DNA of 64,000 bases, from NCBI GenBank assembly GCA_006384855.1, contig VCJN01001203.1, positions 62,001 to 126,000 on the forward strand. The letters are read 5' to 3'. The notes beneath the pieces are model-generated. The model worked only from the letters and a program-made list of their open reading frames with translations. It searched no databases and was not told where the DNA came from. Positions 1-10,899 of this stretch are shown here, piece by piece; within the stretch, counting starts at the first letter, position 1, and each line of letters starts with the position of its first letter. The DNA is from Tetraselmis striata. Its lineage: Eukaryota; Chlorophyta; Chlorodendrophyceae; Chlorodendrales; Chlorodendraceae. Position numbers and translations under genes: made by a program.

Positions 1-22
1 AAATATCACAGTCGCTAGATGA

Positions 23-151
23 TGTTGAGCTCGAAAAAGGTGCCGATCGGACTTGGATGTCATCATCCGGTATTGTAGAGCTTGTATACCCACGTCTGAA
101 TAACCGGGCCGAGGACCACACCACAGGACTGTACGAGGTACTGTCCCAACA
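23..151 (-). repeat. 3' LTR of the TRIM
   Basis: This 129-bp copy of the LTR at 415-546 is preceded on the minus strand by the polypurine tract at 158-152 and followed by the GATGA target duplication at 18-22. Confidence 0.92.
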
Positions 152-402
152 CCCCTCCTGGTTCCGAGGAGAGGGAGGACAGGAAAGTCTGGGTAGATAT
201 CCTAGGACCTGAGCCATAGAAGCCGGAATCATCCGCACTTACACCTGTAGCAGAGTTTCTGGGAATTGATGGTCGCCTCACCGGAAGCTACGAATCGGTC
301 TTACAACCGGATATTGCGGAAGAAGGAGAACCCATGAACCCTTGAAATGCTTCAAGCGGGAGTCGAACCCGGGTCTGTTGCGATACAGGCTCGCCCACCA
401 TA

Positions 403-414
403 GCTCCGATACCA
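403..414 (-). promoter_or_regulatory. Primer-binding site matching initiator tRNA-Met
   Basis: TGGTATCGGAGC directly abuts the 3' edge of the 5' LTR. It differs at one base from the plant Copia/TRIM primer site TGGTATCAGAGC. Confidence 0.88.
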
Positions 415-546
415 TGTTGAGATATCAAGCTCGAAAAAGACAACGATCGGACTTGGATGACATCGCCTGATATTGTAGAGATTCTATACCCATCTGAACC
501 GGGCCGAGGACCACCCCACAGGACTGTACGAGGTACTGTCCCAACA
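415..546 (-). repeat. 5' LTR of the TRIM
   Basis: This 132-bp terminal repeat starts TGTTGGGACAGTACC and ends CTCAACA on the minus strand. It is clearly homologous to 23-151 with scattered substitutions and small indels, so the insertion is not very recent. The primer-binding site follows immediately. Confidence 0.92.
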
Positions 547-551
547 GATGA

Positions 552-1307
552 TATTGGTGTCTACGCGCGCCCCTTGCCCTCTCGGCCGCCTCACGTACGG
601 CCAACTATCTAGGTCATCCATGTTGGCGCGTCAGCATATGGCGAAGCGCGTGGAGGGTGTCGTTAGATGTCTTCATGACCTCATCGCCGCGTGAGATGTG
701 ATGGATGGCAACTCCATATTAGGTTGACCGTGGGAAAGGTTTAGGTGTGGGTGTTAGAGTGTGGAAGATTTTTTTCTCGGCCGAACGGCGGCCAGTCACC
801 AATTGGTGCACCTTATCTGGAGGGGTTATGGGGCGCGCGCGGCAAGTTGCTCACCGTAGACCCCCCCCCCCCCCCCCCCCTCCCCGGCCAACCCTCCCAC
901 AACAGCCGTTGGCAAGCCCTCCCGCCGCCCGGCGTGGCTGCTCAGTGCCACCCCGTGCAGCAACATCGACCTCCGATTCTTGATTGTCTCCCTAGGCGCC
1001 TACGGATGTGGCTTATTCGAGGCATACACCAAGTCCACACACCCAAGCCGAAGGCACCGAATTTCAGAAAGCGGTGGTGATGCCCCAGCTTGCGGGCTGG
1101 GCTACCGGTACCGTCGAACCTGCGGCAAGTCGCGCTGGGGTCAGATCTGTAGAGTTACGGTGTAGTTCGGAGACCCCTACTTCGGGTGTTTTTCGAGGCC
1201 GAAGTTCAGTCCGACCTGAATTCGGGGGTTCTGTTCGGTTTCGGCCCGAACTCCCGAACCACCCCAAATTGAATTGAGTCCGGCACAATCCTGGAAGCGA
1301 CTACCAG
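552..1307. other. Intergenic, no gene seen
   Basis: No supported gene was found here. The stretch contains a C20 homopolymer at 861-880 followed by a C-rich tail. Open frames here are short, overlap in several frames and carry no recognisable domain. Confidence 0.6.
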
Positions 1308-1330
1308 TGACACTACCTCTATAGTGAATA
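1308..1330 (+). repeat. Left terminal inverted repeat
   Basis: This 23-bp sequence is exactly the reverse complement of 3150-3172. Confidence 0.9.
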
Positions 1331-1870
1331 CCTATATAGTGAACCTATCCCTATAGTAAACGGGGATGGGGGGGGGGGGGGGGGGGGGGGACGGAACGCT
1401 TAACGCCGTGTTAGCTACCCCCATAGTGAACACAATGCTATATATAGTGAACCTACCCCTATAGTAAACCGGGGGGGGGGGGGGGGGGGGGGGGGGGTCC
1501 CGAGCGAATGGGGTTCCCTATCTCTATAGTGAACCTCCAGTACTTTACTCGCTATAAAGTAGAGCGCCGGCTGCGGTGGTGGCGTGCGCGGCGGCTCTAT
1601 AGTGTACTGCACTGTCACAGTGTTATTGGCGGCATATATATTCGCTGCATGCACAATCGGTGCTGCCATCACAGCAACGCAAGCCTCGCCGCCATGGCGG
1701 AACCCGCTCAGCGCTGTTGCTATGGCATGCACTGCGTAGTTGCCGCCAGGGGAGAGCCCGGCGGGCCAAAGCTGAAATAGTGTGGTGTAGCGGGTTGCAC
1801 CGCACTGTTGCACCGCGTGTGTTCGGGGGAGTACGAGGCCAAGTTTCCCGAGAAATACAGTGACGTGCCA

Positions 1871-2934
1871 ATGGCCCACCTGTGCATCTTTTGCCTAGCA
1901 AGATCGGCAAAGGGTAAGGCTGCTGCACCTTCGCCAACGCCCACTCCTCGCCCTCCTCGTCGCAGCCCTCGAGGCAGCAAGTCGCTGTCCTCCGCTGGCA
2001 CTAGCGGCGCCGGCGAACTTATCCAACGAGACAGCAGCTCGCCAGCAGCTTTCAGGACTCCACAGCCAGCACGACGCGATCCCACCGCCCAACCGCAACG
2101 CAGCCATGTCCCTGCCATTCGCTCGTCTCCCCGTCTTCAAAAGAAGCGCGGCTCGGTGGCTCCAAGTGAGACAGCATTGCAGCAAGGTCAGGAGAGCGGT
2201 GGGGAGAGCGACCAGCAGGAGGGCCCGAAGCTCCCTCGAGGGGGGCAGGTTGGTAAAAGGAAGGCTCACTCCAACGCAGATGCAGGAGCTTGCCACTGGT
2301 GTCCGCCACAACAACTTACCGTGCTGCTGCGGATGAGGCTCCCAACAGCAAGTCGTGTGTGCATGATGCTGTGATTTCTGAGCTCTCCAGCATGATGGAC
2401 AAGCTTTGCACATCTCTGGCTTCCGACCCTGCTAATCCCGTGGAAATGGCAGACGTTGTGGACATCCTCGACATGGAAATTGAGAGGCAGGTGTTTGAGC
2501 CCCCAGTTGCCTCGGCACCGCATGTCTTACCTCTGGTGGAACCGCCACCGATGGTGATGGTGATGATGATGCCATGTGTGGTGAGGAAGGCGCGGCTGAC
2601 TTCACCGGCGGCGACTTGATTGACTTTGACAGCACCCATGCTGATGATGTATGTTGATTGTGCCACTGTGCCAACGCTGCGAGAGGCCAAGAAGATGGTT
2701 GAGGGCTTGCACTTGTTCATTAGTGAGAATTATGACTTGTTTGAAAGGGCCAACACCAAGAAAGGGTTCAATGGGCTTGTTTCTGTGGATGATGACATGC
2801 GTTGCGCTTTGCAGAAAATGACGGTGATGAATAGGCATCGGCAAGTGGCCGTGGGCTCTTATTTCACCGCTGTAAAAAGGGTGCAGCCCACAGATGACAA
2901 CCCCCATCCCTCTCATGGCTGGGGTGCTGTTTGA
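1871..2934 (+). CDS. Uncharacterised gene-like region inside the TIR element
   Basis: Three adjacent plus-strand open segments look coding but lie in different frames, so the region has either introns or frameshifts. The first (ATG at 1871, to about 2290) begins MAHLCIFCLARS and becomes Ser/Pro/Arg-rich and probably disordered. The second (about 2290-2540) contains an acidic helical stretch around SELSSMMDKLCTSLASD. It may continue in another frame into a very acidic segment near 2550-2650. The third (about 2650-2934) contains LREAKKMVEGLHLFISENYD and ends with a TGA at 2932-2934. I do not recognise the family. Because it lies between the TIRs it may be the element's own protein or captured host sequence. 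Exon borders are not resolved. Confidence 0.4.
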
Positions 2935-3149
2935 TGTAATGCAAGAAACGATTCCCACCTGTCTAAAGGTCAATCGCTCGCCCCGCCACAGCGATAACCG
3001 TCTGACACCACCCCTATAGTGAAAATCCTACCCCTATAGTGAACACATTCACTGCAGAGGTATGCTGCCAGAAGGCTACGCTGAATACCTCCATAGTGAG
3101 CCTACCTCTGTAGTGAACGATGGTGGGGGGGGGGGGGGGGGGGGGCGAA

Positions 3150-3172
3150 TATTCACTATAGAGGTAGTGTCA
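3150..3172 (-). repeat. Right terminal inverted repeat
   Basis: This 23-bp sequence is exactly the reverse complement of 1308-1330. It lies just after a G21 run. Confidence 0.9.
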
Positions 3173-4432
3173 TTGTACCCGTATGCTACCAGTACCTGTA
3201 CGGGTACCTGTACTCTGATGGAATGATTAAAAAAATATTATTCGTCATGCTGCCGACGATGAGCAATTGAGCACTGCTTATTGCGGCCCATATCAGTGCT
3301 GATCCGGGTACTACTCGTAATGAACGTACCAGTACCTCCTCGTTTGTGGCTGTTTTTTTTGTAATTCACACCAGTACCTCCTCGTTCTCTTACGACAGCG
3401 CACTTGCTGAGCCTACTGATGGATAATCCTTAGCCGCTGAAATAAACGGCAGCAGGATTCCAGATTCTAGAAACGGCCAGAATGATTAAAGTGCATCATG
3501 TGGACGTTTCCTACTGCCTTTTCGGATGATTTCCTGATCGCCTTTTACAGCTAGCTTATTCAAGTAAAATTAAAGTGCATCGCCGCTACTGCTTAGGAGT
3601 GGTGAATGTACAAGCGTATCGTCAAAAAGTCGCGCCAGTCCGCATCAGAAGTACTGTACGGGTACCTGTGGTAGTCGCGATAAAATTTGAAATGACGAAT
3701 AAAAGAAGGTGATGACTGCTCCTTGTCCCTATCTCCATTCTAGCTTTTCCATTCTAGAAACTGCTCCGGGTGCCGACGGGATAGTACGACGAAACCCATG
3801 TTCTTGCTCTCCCAGTGGTGGTGCCGGTGTGCTCTAATAGGATGCTTCGTGATATATCCGTATGTGATTCGCTCGACACTGCGCTGTGTCGGGGTATGGA
3901 AGGTTCTTAATTACGCGTCGGCACCCGTACATACGAGTAGCGACCACCCGTACAGAACGATTGAGCATCACCGCCACGAGCTGACTGCTTGAAATACGTG
4001 GCGACCTTAGTATATTAGTGTCGAAAAATCGGGCCGCTTAATAAAGGCCATTGATTCAGGAGTTGGGTACCAGTACCCGTAGGAACGATAAAATGGTGCC
4101 TTCCCTCTGGATTTCTGTATCGATTTCTTGAATGTTGCATCTAGCACATTTAATCGTAAAATGGTGCCTTACTACAGGTAGTGACTGAGCACACGAATTC
4201 GCGTCGTTCGACGTCTCGCTTCAGGCGGTACTTGTTCTCTTGCTCGCTACGCAGATCGGCACAGTTGAAACAAGTCACATACATAAGTCATTCATCGTCT
4301 CCTTAAGCTCGGACGCTATCCAGTTTGCAACACCTCACGCCAAGTTTGCAACCATCCCCGCGCAAGTGAAGGATTTGAACGCAGTCGCTGGCCAGTCCAC
4401 GCGATCGCTCGAACGTGGAGTCCTAGGAAATA
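3173..4432. other. Intergenic, no gene seen
   Basis: Moderate-GC sequence with repeated short GTACCTGTAC/CAGTACC motifs that recur elsewhere in the window (around 24690, 40050 and 63450). No ORF with recognisable features was found. Confidence 0.55.
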
Positions 4433-4928
4433 ATGTGTGTTTCAGTCGAACCCGCGCAGCGGCTCTCCGATCCGGTTAGCCCCTGCGCAACAGGTACCCT
4501 CTGCGACCTCTCGCCCAACGACTCTTCCACGCGTTGCTACGCGTGCCGTGACTGCTTGGTCGCGGAGGCCTACGAGAAAGGTTTGGCGTATCTGCGCAAT
4601 CTCCAACTACGAGGTGCAAGCGCCGCTGAGATACAGAAAGCAGCCGCGAGCCTTCTCGCACTGCGCCCCTCAAGGTGCCGAACCTACCTTCCTGACGACA
4701 TGTGAAGTGATCGTGGCATCCGCAGCAGCCGCGAGACCGACATTAAATGCTGCCACAGACGCTGGGCAAGCAACTACGGCGACTTCGGCATCCATGCTAT
4801 CCGATACTAAGGTAGTGGCACGATACAAGCATGCTACGTACACGCAGGGAGAGCAGTCGTCGTCGGCTGGACAATTAAATTCACGCCACGCTGCCGACAG
4901 CCTCCTGTACCGCTTCCGAATACAGTGA
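4433..4928 (+). other. Weak ORF cluster, possible coding fragment
   Basis: Two overlapping plus-strand frames are open here: 90 codons from 4433 and 163 codons from 4437. The first contains CYACRDCLVAEAYEKGLAYL followed by an alanine-rich helix-like stretch (GASAAEIQKAAASLLAL) and reads more like real protein. No domain is recognised and the start is unclear. It could be a fragment of a gag-like or small host gene, or chance. Confidence 0.2.
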
Positions 4929-6047
4929 TGGGCCTCCAAGGTATATACTTCCTGCCTCGCGACGACGTGCCCCGTGACCATGGATACCACTTCGGCACTG
5001 CCATCGTCGCGTGACCGGTCACAGCGGCACGGCCAGCAGTCATCAAGCAATAGAGGCGATATAGAGGCGGCCGAGCGGCAGTAGAGTACTCAGTAGTATG
5101 CGCGGGCTTCCTGATATGTTCATCCTACAGCACCATTATAACAAGGTCGACTGAATTAAGAAGTATGTAATATAATGTGTATGCGTTTGCATGCCTGCGA
5201 ACTGGAATGGTTTCAGTTTGCTGTTGAACAGCAGTCCAAATCACCATCGACCACACATGCTGGCAACACCCGCATGGACAACCACCAAATCAGGCAGTCG
5301 TTGAGTCCGAAAATTGTTCTCCTGGAATGAGTGTTGCCTAGCCTGGACTGGTCGCAGTATACACGTAACTGATTGGCACACAGGGCATGTATACAAGTGA
5401 GTGCCAACATGTCACATCACTCGGTGGTTATCAATATGATCATGAGGAGAAAACTTGAGGTTGAGATATTGGCAGTGAGCGTCGGATATTCTGAGTTCTG
5501 CCACCTATAGACTGGCATCGGGAGCCTACTTCATTCACCTGGTGTTTGCCGAGCTCAGCATTCATGCTGCAAACCCCCACGATTGAACATACGCAGTCCA
5601 TGAGATGAGAATGGGGATTTGCCTAGCTCTCTACCCATGCGTCACTGATGTGATGGGCGATATTCATGCGTGAGGGTGAATCATGTCACATGAATGCATG
5701 CGCTGTGCCGTTAACTCTAGATAGAACTATAGAAGCATGTCATCCTTTGCACCAATGGGGCGGTGAAGCACCTAGTAGGTAGAGCCTCGATCAAATCATG
5801 CTGACAGCGCCTGAGATATTGTTAACCCTGCGACAAAAATATATATTAAGTTAATGCAAACAGAAATCTTCAAGCCTCACAGTCTACATGCATCTATACG
5901 GTAAAGATTGTTAACAAACTACATGATGGGCGCAACATGCGCCAGGCTGGTGCCAAGCAGCAGATACAGATAGTGATCGTGCAGAAGACAATATTCAAAC
6001 AATGAGGATACACCATGCAGAGCGCGCTCATCTTGCAAATGCGGCTG
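4929..6047. other. Intergenic, no gene seen
   Basis: Lower-GC sequence with no supported gene, RNA or repeat. Confidence 0.5.
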
Positions 6048-6052
6048 TTACA
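6048..6052 (-). terminator. TGTAA poly(A) signal candidate for the CxxC gene
   Basis: On the minus strand this reads TGTAA, about 120 bases beyond the stop codon at 6172-6174. TGTAA is the characteristic chlorophyte polyadenylation signal. A five-base match alone is weak; the position is what supports it. Confidence 0.5.
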
Positions 6053-6171
6053 GATGCAACCTTGCAAGCCAGCTATGAGGTGCGCTGCGTGACCCTCGCC
6101 TGCGCCCCGCCTCCCGACACACACACCTCCTCTTCCCCTGGGACTACATGTACATGTTGTGCCCACAGGCA

Positions 6172-7551
6172 CTACATGCTCTGCCGGTGTTTCTTGTTAC
6201 CAGGTTTTGACAGCGCTGCCTTCCCTGGCCTAGCCAGGGCACCGGGTGTCTTGGACACCCCAAGCGCGTGTTTCTTCTTCTTCTTGGCTACAGGTGTCTG
6301 TTCCCGGGCAGCGCCACCCGCATCCGGCCTTTTCTTCCTGTAAAGCAATGTGCCCATAGCGGGACTTCAGACATGTCCCTTGGCATCCATGTTGGCAAAC
6401 CTAGCATATGCTGTGCGACATGCCCGGCATGGCCACAGATGCCCCCCAATTTCAGACTGGGAGAGCTCTTGCAATCGGACAGATTGAGGATGGCCAAGTA
6501 CCCTTTGGGCTTGACTGCACTGGGTAGGCATCTCTGGGCTGCAGCGGCTGCAGCGCCACCTGCCTTCCTGTAGCTGAGCGGCACGCCGTCGCAGTCCAGG
6601 ATCTGCCATCCGCGGACATTGCTGCACGGCGCAGCGGTTGGATGGATCTCACTTGACGATTTTCAGGACACACCCAGAAGACATGCATGCCAGTTATAAC
6701 CACTTCCGCGTACCTCGCAATGACGTGAAAAGAATACGCGAGGGCGTACACCTCTTGCGCCCAGGCGGTGGCCGCCAGCTCGTTGGAGCTGTCGATGCCC
6801 GCGGGGCTATTGACCTCCACCAAGTGACTGCATAGCGTTCTCATCGTCTGCAAAAGAATCCCACAAGTATAGCTGAATAATCTGTGTAGGATAGGCGCAG
6901 TGGGAACGGAGTGCGACTTGTGGCTCTTCCTACCATGCTCCTCTCATCCGCCAGGGCGCTGTTCTCCCCGGCAGCTGCAAGCGCCACCCAGCCGGACAGG
7001 TCCATGCAGGCGCGGCACAAGCCGCATGCAAACTGCAAGCACACCACAAGCTATCAGCCAAGACCCTGGCTAGACGCGCACAGGTGTGTGTGACTCAGGC
7101 AACCGTCCTCGCCCCCCACCCCCCTCCCCCGCCCGCCTCTGCCCGCCGCGAGCAACGCCCCCCCTTAATCCCCTTCCCGGCCTCCCACCAGAGGCACTAA
7201 CGCCGCCACAGATGCACACCTGGCCTCGGTGCAGCCGCATGGTCTTCTTTGCGAAGTCGAGATGCCAGTCAGTGGCAAACTGGAGTGTCGCCGGGTCCGC
7301 GGCCTTCCCATACTCCGCTTCCCCACTGCCAACCTCACCAGGATGGCCGCAAAATGCACAAGCTTGGCAGGTCTTTCCAGCAGCGTCCACCACCATCTGC
7401 AGCTTTTGCAAACCCTGTGTAGTGGCAGTAGGTAGCGTAAGGCAGCTGCTGACCGGACTTTCTATCGAGGCCGCGCGTACGCAAACACTGAACTTACCTG
7501 ATTCCCATCTGGCTCCCGCTTCGCCAGCGCCGCCATGCCCTGGTCATCCAT
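6172..7551 (-). CDS. Unrecognised CxxC-rich (zinc-binding-like) protein with lysine-rich C-terminus
   Basis: Six exons join with consistent phase and GT-AG ends: 7551-7498, 7414-7220, 7032-6934, 6847-6714, 6621-6502 and 6337-6172. From the ATG at 7549-7551 they give about 255 residues. Exon 2 carries CQACAFCGHPG and exon 3 carries FACGLCRACMDLSGW, so two CxxC pairs about 60 residues apart could form one zinc site. Exon 4 is helix-like (ELAATAWAQEVYALAYS). Exon 5 contains GWQILDCDGVPLSYRK followed by an Ala tract. The last exon is basic, with VAKKKKKHALG and KPGNKKHRQSM, which suggests nuclear or nucleolar localisation. I do not recognise the family and assign no function. The start is uncertain because the frame stays open upstream of the ATG. 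A TGTAA motif lies about 120 bases past the stop. Confidence 0.72.
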
Positions 7552-8250
7552 GCCTTTGGGCCGGACCACCGGACAGAGCCTAGGTGCAAGGCTGTACAGC
7601 ACCTCTAGCTACAATGGTGGGCCACACATACAAATGCACAATCAGCTCACCGGCGTTGTTGGTGGGTATCAATCAGCAAACAAAAGCCCTCCAGGTGCAT
7701 CCTCCTGAGCCAATCAAAACACCGAAGCGTCTCAAGCTAAACACTCTCCCTGCGGTCGGCGTGAGTTATAAGGCCGTGAGCCCGTGATGGCCCAGCGGCA
7801 TCTCGCAAGCACTGCTTGACACCCCGGGTGCGCACACCTGCTGTTGGAGTTCGCCTGGCGGCAAAACCGCTGCACAGCCGCGAGCCGCTGGAGCACTTGG
7901 GGCCGGCATGCCGGCGGTGTCAGGCACAGCTCACTGTGGCCACTTGGGAACTTGGCAACGGTATTGGTCCTAATGTAACCTGTGAACGGCGTCAAAGTCA
8001 ACCCTTGGGAGTAGTATAGTGGAGTCTGCTGCACAGGTTCGCACCCTCCAGCTCTGCCTCGGGGCTGTCCGGCGGATGGAACTTCTGGCGCCGCCGCTCC
8101 TGCGCGCGCCGCGGCGCGTCGTCGTCTCAGCAATACTATACGATTACGGGGATACTGTAATAATATCCCCATTGGTACGAGTACTGTACCGTACCTTACC
8201 TACGATGGCATCACGTGCTGGAATACAATAATACGACGAGCAGCATAATC
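7552..8250. other. Upstream region of the CxxC gene
   Basis: This may hold its promoter and perhaps another 5' exon. A short ATG-led segment near 7910-7840 on the minus strand (MPAPSAPAARGC...) precedes a GT, but it does not join in frame to the next exon, so I did not include it. Confidence 0.35.
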
Positions 8251-8261
8251 GCCGTATATTA

Positions 8262-8345
8262 TTACTGCCGAAACGGCCGTCGTAGAGACGCTGCAAGGGT
8301 TTCACTGCCAGTCCTGTCCCGGGGGGGGGGGGGACGGGAAAAAAA
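8262..8345 (+). repeat. Dispersed repeat, copy 1 of 3
   Basis: The segment around GTCGTAGAGACGCTGCAAGG recurs as an inverted copy at about 63485-63560. A more diverged direct copy lies at about 18425-18520. A homopolymer follows in copy 1 (G13 at about 8321-8333) and a poly-T run in the 63.5-kb copy. Confidence 0.75.
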
Positions 8346-8975
8346 CAATCCCCGTACATTAATCGCCGTATATAATTACTCCGCCGGCGTCATGCCGTCA
8401 TCTAATGAACTGTATTATGCCCGACTATAACCCGACTATATGCGGGTAGATTGCGGGCGATCCACCATCGGCTACAGGGTTCCGCCGGCCCGTACCCTGT
8501 ATATATGCCTGGTCCGCTGGTCCAGAGCCCCGAGGTGCCATCAGGAGCCCAGGACGCTACCCGGTAGTACTGCCAGTAGTACCAGGTAGTAGTATACTGC
8601 CCTGCGTATTTACCAGTAGGAATCGATGCAGGTACTGATGCTGCTATTCATTCCGCCGAAGGCGGAAAAGAATCCAGCGGATCGCCTCGCCGTCGTAATT
8701 CCATCGCCGAATTACGCCCGCGATCGATTCCTACTGGCCGATGCATTTTCGGCAATACCGTCCCGGCGTGTCCTGGGTTTACCCGGTTGATCTATTTGCC
8801 CTTCGGGGTTCGAATGAGGCAATGGTCTACGGGCTATGCCAGACCTACGACTGCAGTTGGCGCAAGGGGTCAAGTGCTGGGGCGGCTTCGGCCGATGTCC
8901 CGGGGCGAACTTTACTTTTACTTTTACGCCCGCGATAATGAGTATTCTATCACGGAGCAATATAACCCTTAAGTT

Positions 8976-9312
8976 ATGTTTACTACTTGGTGTTGGGGTT
9001 TCTACTTCCCTACTTAGCACTTTAGCAGGCGTGGTACGGCACCATTACGGTGCTGTCCACTTGGCATGCCCGTACCGCCCGAGGAGCTGCATCAACAACA
9101 TCTCGGTATTTTTATGTTGCCTTGCGGAAGTTGCCGTACGCCCGTAGTGCGCCACCTCACGCGCGGATACCATACACAATCATCCCGGGAGGCGGGGAAG
9201 CGCTGCTCCCGCATGCCGCTCCGCCGTGCGCTTAAAAGCACCATGGGGCTTGTCTGTCCCCATCTTCCTTTGTCGCGGCGCACCCACCATGGGGTCGCAC
9301 CGCGACAGAGCT
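8976..9312 (+). repeat. Long direct repeat, left copy
   Basis: About 335 bp is repeated with moderate divergence at 10546-10899. Shared landmarks include GTTGGGGTTTCT, the CACGCGCGG/CCGCGCGG block, AAAAGCACCATGGGGCTTG and TTTGTCGCGGCGCACCCA. The borders show no clear TG...CA ends, so calling it an LTR pair would be speculative. The 1.2 kb between the copies holds a tandem array and two C homopolymers. Confidence 0.8.
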
Positions 9313-9841
9313 CGTGTCTTCGTGACATGCAAGGTCATTGGTAGTTATACAAGTCAGAAGTGACGCCCCGCACCCAGCTCTAGGACATATGTCTCGCTAG
9401 CTGGGAAGCAGTCGACGATCGACATGAGGGCACCGTAGTGCGCCGGTTCCGCGAGCCGACAACAGTGACCCACATGTACATCCGTTCGACTGAATGATTC
9501 GGGGGCGACGCTCTTCACAACTCGCCACACAGAGCCCCCTATGCAGCCGGCCTTCGGCTTGCCGGCGAAGAAGACCGTCATCTCTATCGCTAGGCATGCA
9601 GGATCGATCCATGCGCCGGTGGCATTTGTGGCTTCAACGCGCTCCGCGCCACAACTGCGGGCAGGCCCTTGCAGTAGCCCCATGCACGCAGATCCTCATA
9701 GACCATGCGTTGGCCACATGTGTAATGCCGGACCTCGTTATACCCTCGGACATCACGACCTCGGAAAGAATCCACAGGCTGGAATATATGTACGGAACAC
9801 ACTCATGCCGAATGAGACGCAAAGGCCAGCCGTCCTTCACA
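9313..9841. other. Non-coding spacer between direct repeats
   Basis: Several frames are open (for example about 240 codons from 9494 on the plus strand), but they run through the tandem repeat that follows and have no domain. I see no gene. Confidence 0.45.
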
Positions 9842-10255
9842 TGCACATGCGTTGTGCCCCGTTTCCTCTGCAGCCCCGGGCACGCAACTGATCGGCGCCA
9901 ACGGGCCGCCGATGCACGACTGTTGTGCGCGCTTGCCTCGCAGCCCCGGACGGCACGCAATTGGTCGGCTCAACCGGGCCGCCATTGCAGTGTGTACTGC
10001 CCCGGTCGCTTATTCCGCCACCCGGGCACACTGTTGCTCGACACCAACGCGTCGTCCATGCACATGCATTGCGCTCCGGTTGCTTCGCAGCCCCGGGCAC
10101 GCAACCGGTTCCCCGGGCCGCCACTGTGTTGTATGCGTGCCCAGTCGCTTCCGCGGCCGGGCACGCAGTTGGTCTGCTCCGACGGCGGAGCCGCCGCAGC
10201 ACGTACGTAGTACCCCGGTTGCTTTCGTAGCGCCGGGCACGCAGCTAGTCGGGGA
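9842..10255 (+). repeat. Diverged tandem array, ~72-bp unit, about six copies
   Basis: Each unit carries a CCCCGGGCACGCAACT-like core followed by a GGGCCGCC block and ends near GCTTCGCAG or GTCGCTT. Units recur every 65-75 bp near 9875, 9945, 10020, 10090, 10155 and 10230. Copies are well diverged, so the array is old. Confidence 0.75.
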
Positions 10256-10545
10256 CATTAGGCCGTCGCTTCATCTTTGCTTGTCGGGCTGTCCCCTATT
10301 GATATACTGCAGTAGCCCCAACCATGCGCCGCGCGGAGCTGATGACTACGGACTACATCGTCCAACCCCCCCCCCCCCCCCCCCCCCGCCCGCCCTTCGC
10401 AAGCCCCGCCGTTCGACGGTAGCCAGCCATTTATCTCCGTGGCGGTCGCTGCTCTCCCGTCCGGCCGGCGCCCAGAAGCCGGCGCCCAAGATTGCCGGCA
10501 ATATGTCATGCCCCCCCCCCCCCCCCCCTCCCTCCGTCCCTTGAA

Positions 10546-10899
10546 ATGTTTATGTAGTTACTTGTAGTTGGGGTTTCTTCTTCGTCCCTATTCTACTTAG
10601 CAGGCACGGTACGCACGGCACCATGCATTACGGTGATGTTATGTCCACGTGGCATGTCCGTACCGACCGAGGAGATGCAGAAGCAGCAACCTCGGCATTC
10701 TTATCGTCCAACGGAAGTTGCCGTACGTCTGCCCAGTACAACGCCACCCCGCGCGGTTACCATACGCAGCCATCCCGGGCATCGTTGCTCCCGCATGTCT
10801 CTCCGTCCTTTCCTTAATTAAAAGCACCATGGGGCTTGACTGTCCCCATCTTTCTTTGTCGCGGCGCACCCATCATGGATGAGTCGCGCCACGACAGCA
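10546..10899 (+). repeat. Long direct repeat, right copy
   Basis: Partner of 8976-9312 and in the same orientation. Two C homopolymers (about 10367-10387 and 10511-10527) lie just before it. Confidence 0.8.

Larger units (their letters stand above)
23..546 (-). mobile_element. Complete TRIM (terminal-repeat retrotransposon in miniature)
   Basis: Read on the minus strand this is a 524-bp LTR retrotransposon with no coding capacity. The 5' LTR is 546-415 (132 bp) and the 3' LTR is 151-23 (129 bp); both begin TGTTGGGA and end CAACA. Directly after the 5' LTR lies TGGTATCGGAGC (414-403), an 11/12 match to the initiator tRNA-Met primer site of Copia-type elements. Directly before the 3' LTR is a purine tract GGAGGGG (158-152). 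The element is flanked by a perfect 5-bp target duplication, GATGA, at 18-22 and 547-551. The 263-bp internal region has no meaningful ORF; it holds a GGTTCGACTCC box (about 359-370). All parts were seen directly. Movement would need proteins from an autonomous Copia-like element elsewhere. Confidence 0.93.
1308..3172. mobile_element. DNA-transposon-like element with 23-bp perfect TIRs and subterminal repeats
   Basis: Positions 1308-1330 and 3150-3172 are perfect inverted repeats of 23 bp; the outer end reads TGACACTACCTCTATAGTGA. Inside both ends are many copies of a CCTATAGTGAAC-like 12-mer: about eight between 1331 and 1605 and four between 3007 and 3118. They are in the same orientation at both ends. 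Three long G runs (1368-1390, 1471-1497, 3125-3145) also lie near the ends. No convincing target-site duplication is visible at the outer borders. The interior carries a gene-like region (1871-2934) without a recognised transposase. The structure fits a non-autonomous or gene-carrying cut-and-paste element; the superfamily is not determined. Confidence 0.7.

Noticed and set aside
352..420. tRNA gene or SINE suggested by GGTTCGACTCC
   Set aside because: No cloverleaf can be drawn, and the sequence is the internal region of the TRIM next to its primer-binding site.
9842..10255. CRISPR-like array
   Set aside because: The units are contiguous diverged tandem repeats without unique spacers, in a eukaryotic context.
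9494..10544. Long open frames of 230-238 codons
   Set aside because: They run through a diverged 72-bp tandem array and a C run in several frames at once; no domain or codon signal.
8976..10899. LTR retrotransposon bounded by the direct repeats
   Set aside because: No TG...CA ends, primer site, purine tract or pol sequence was found.
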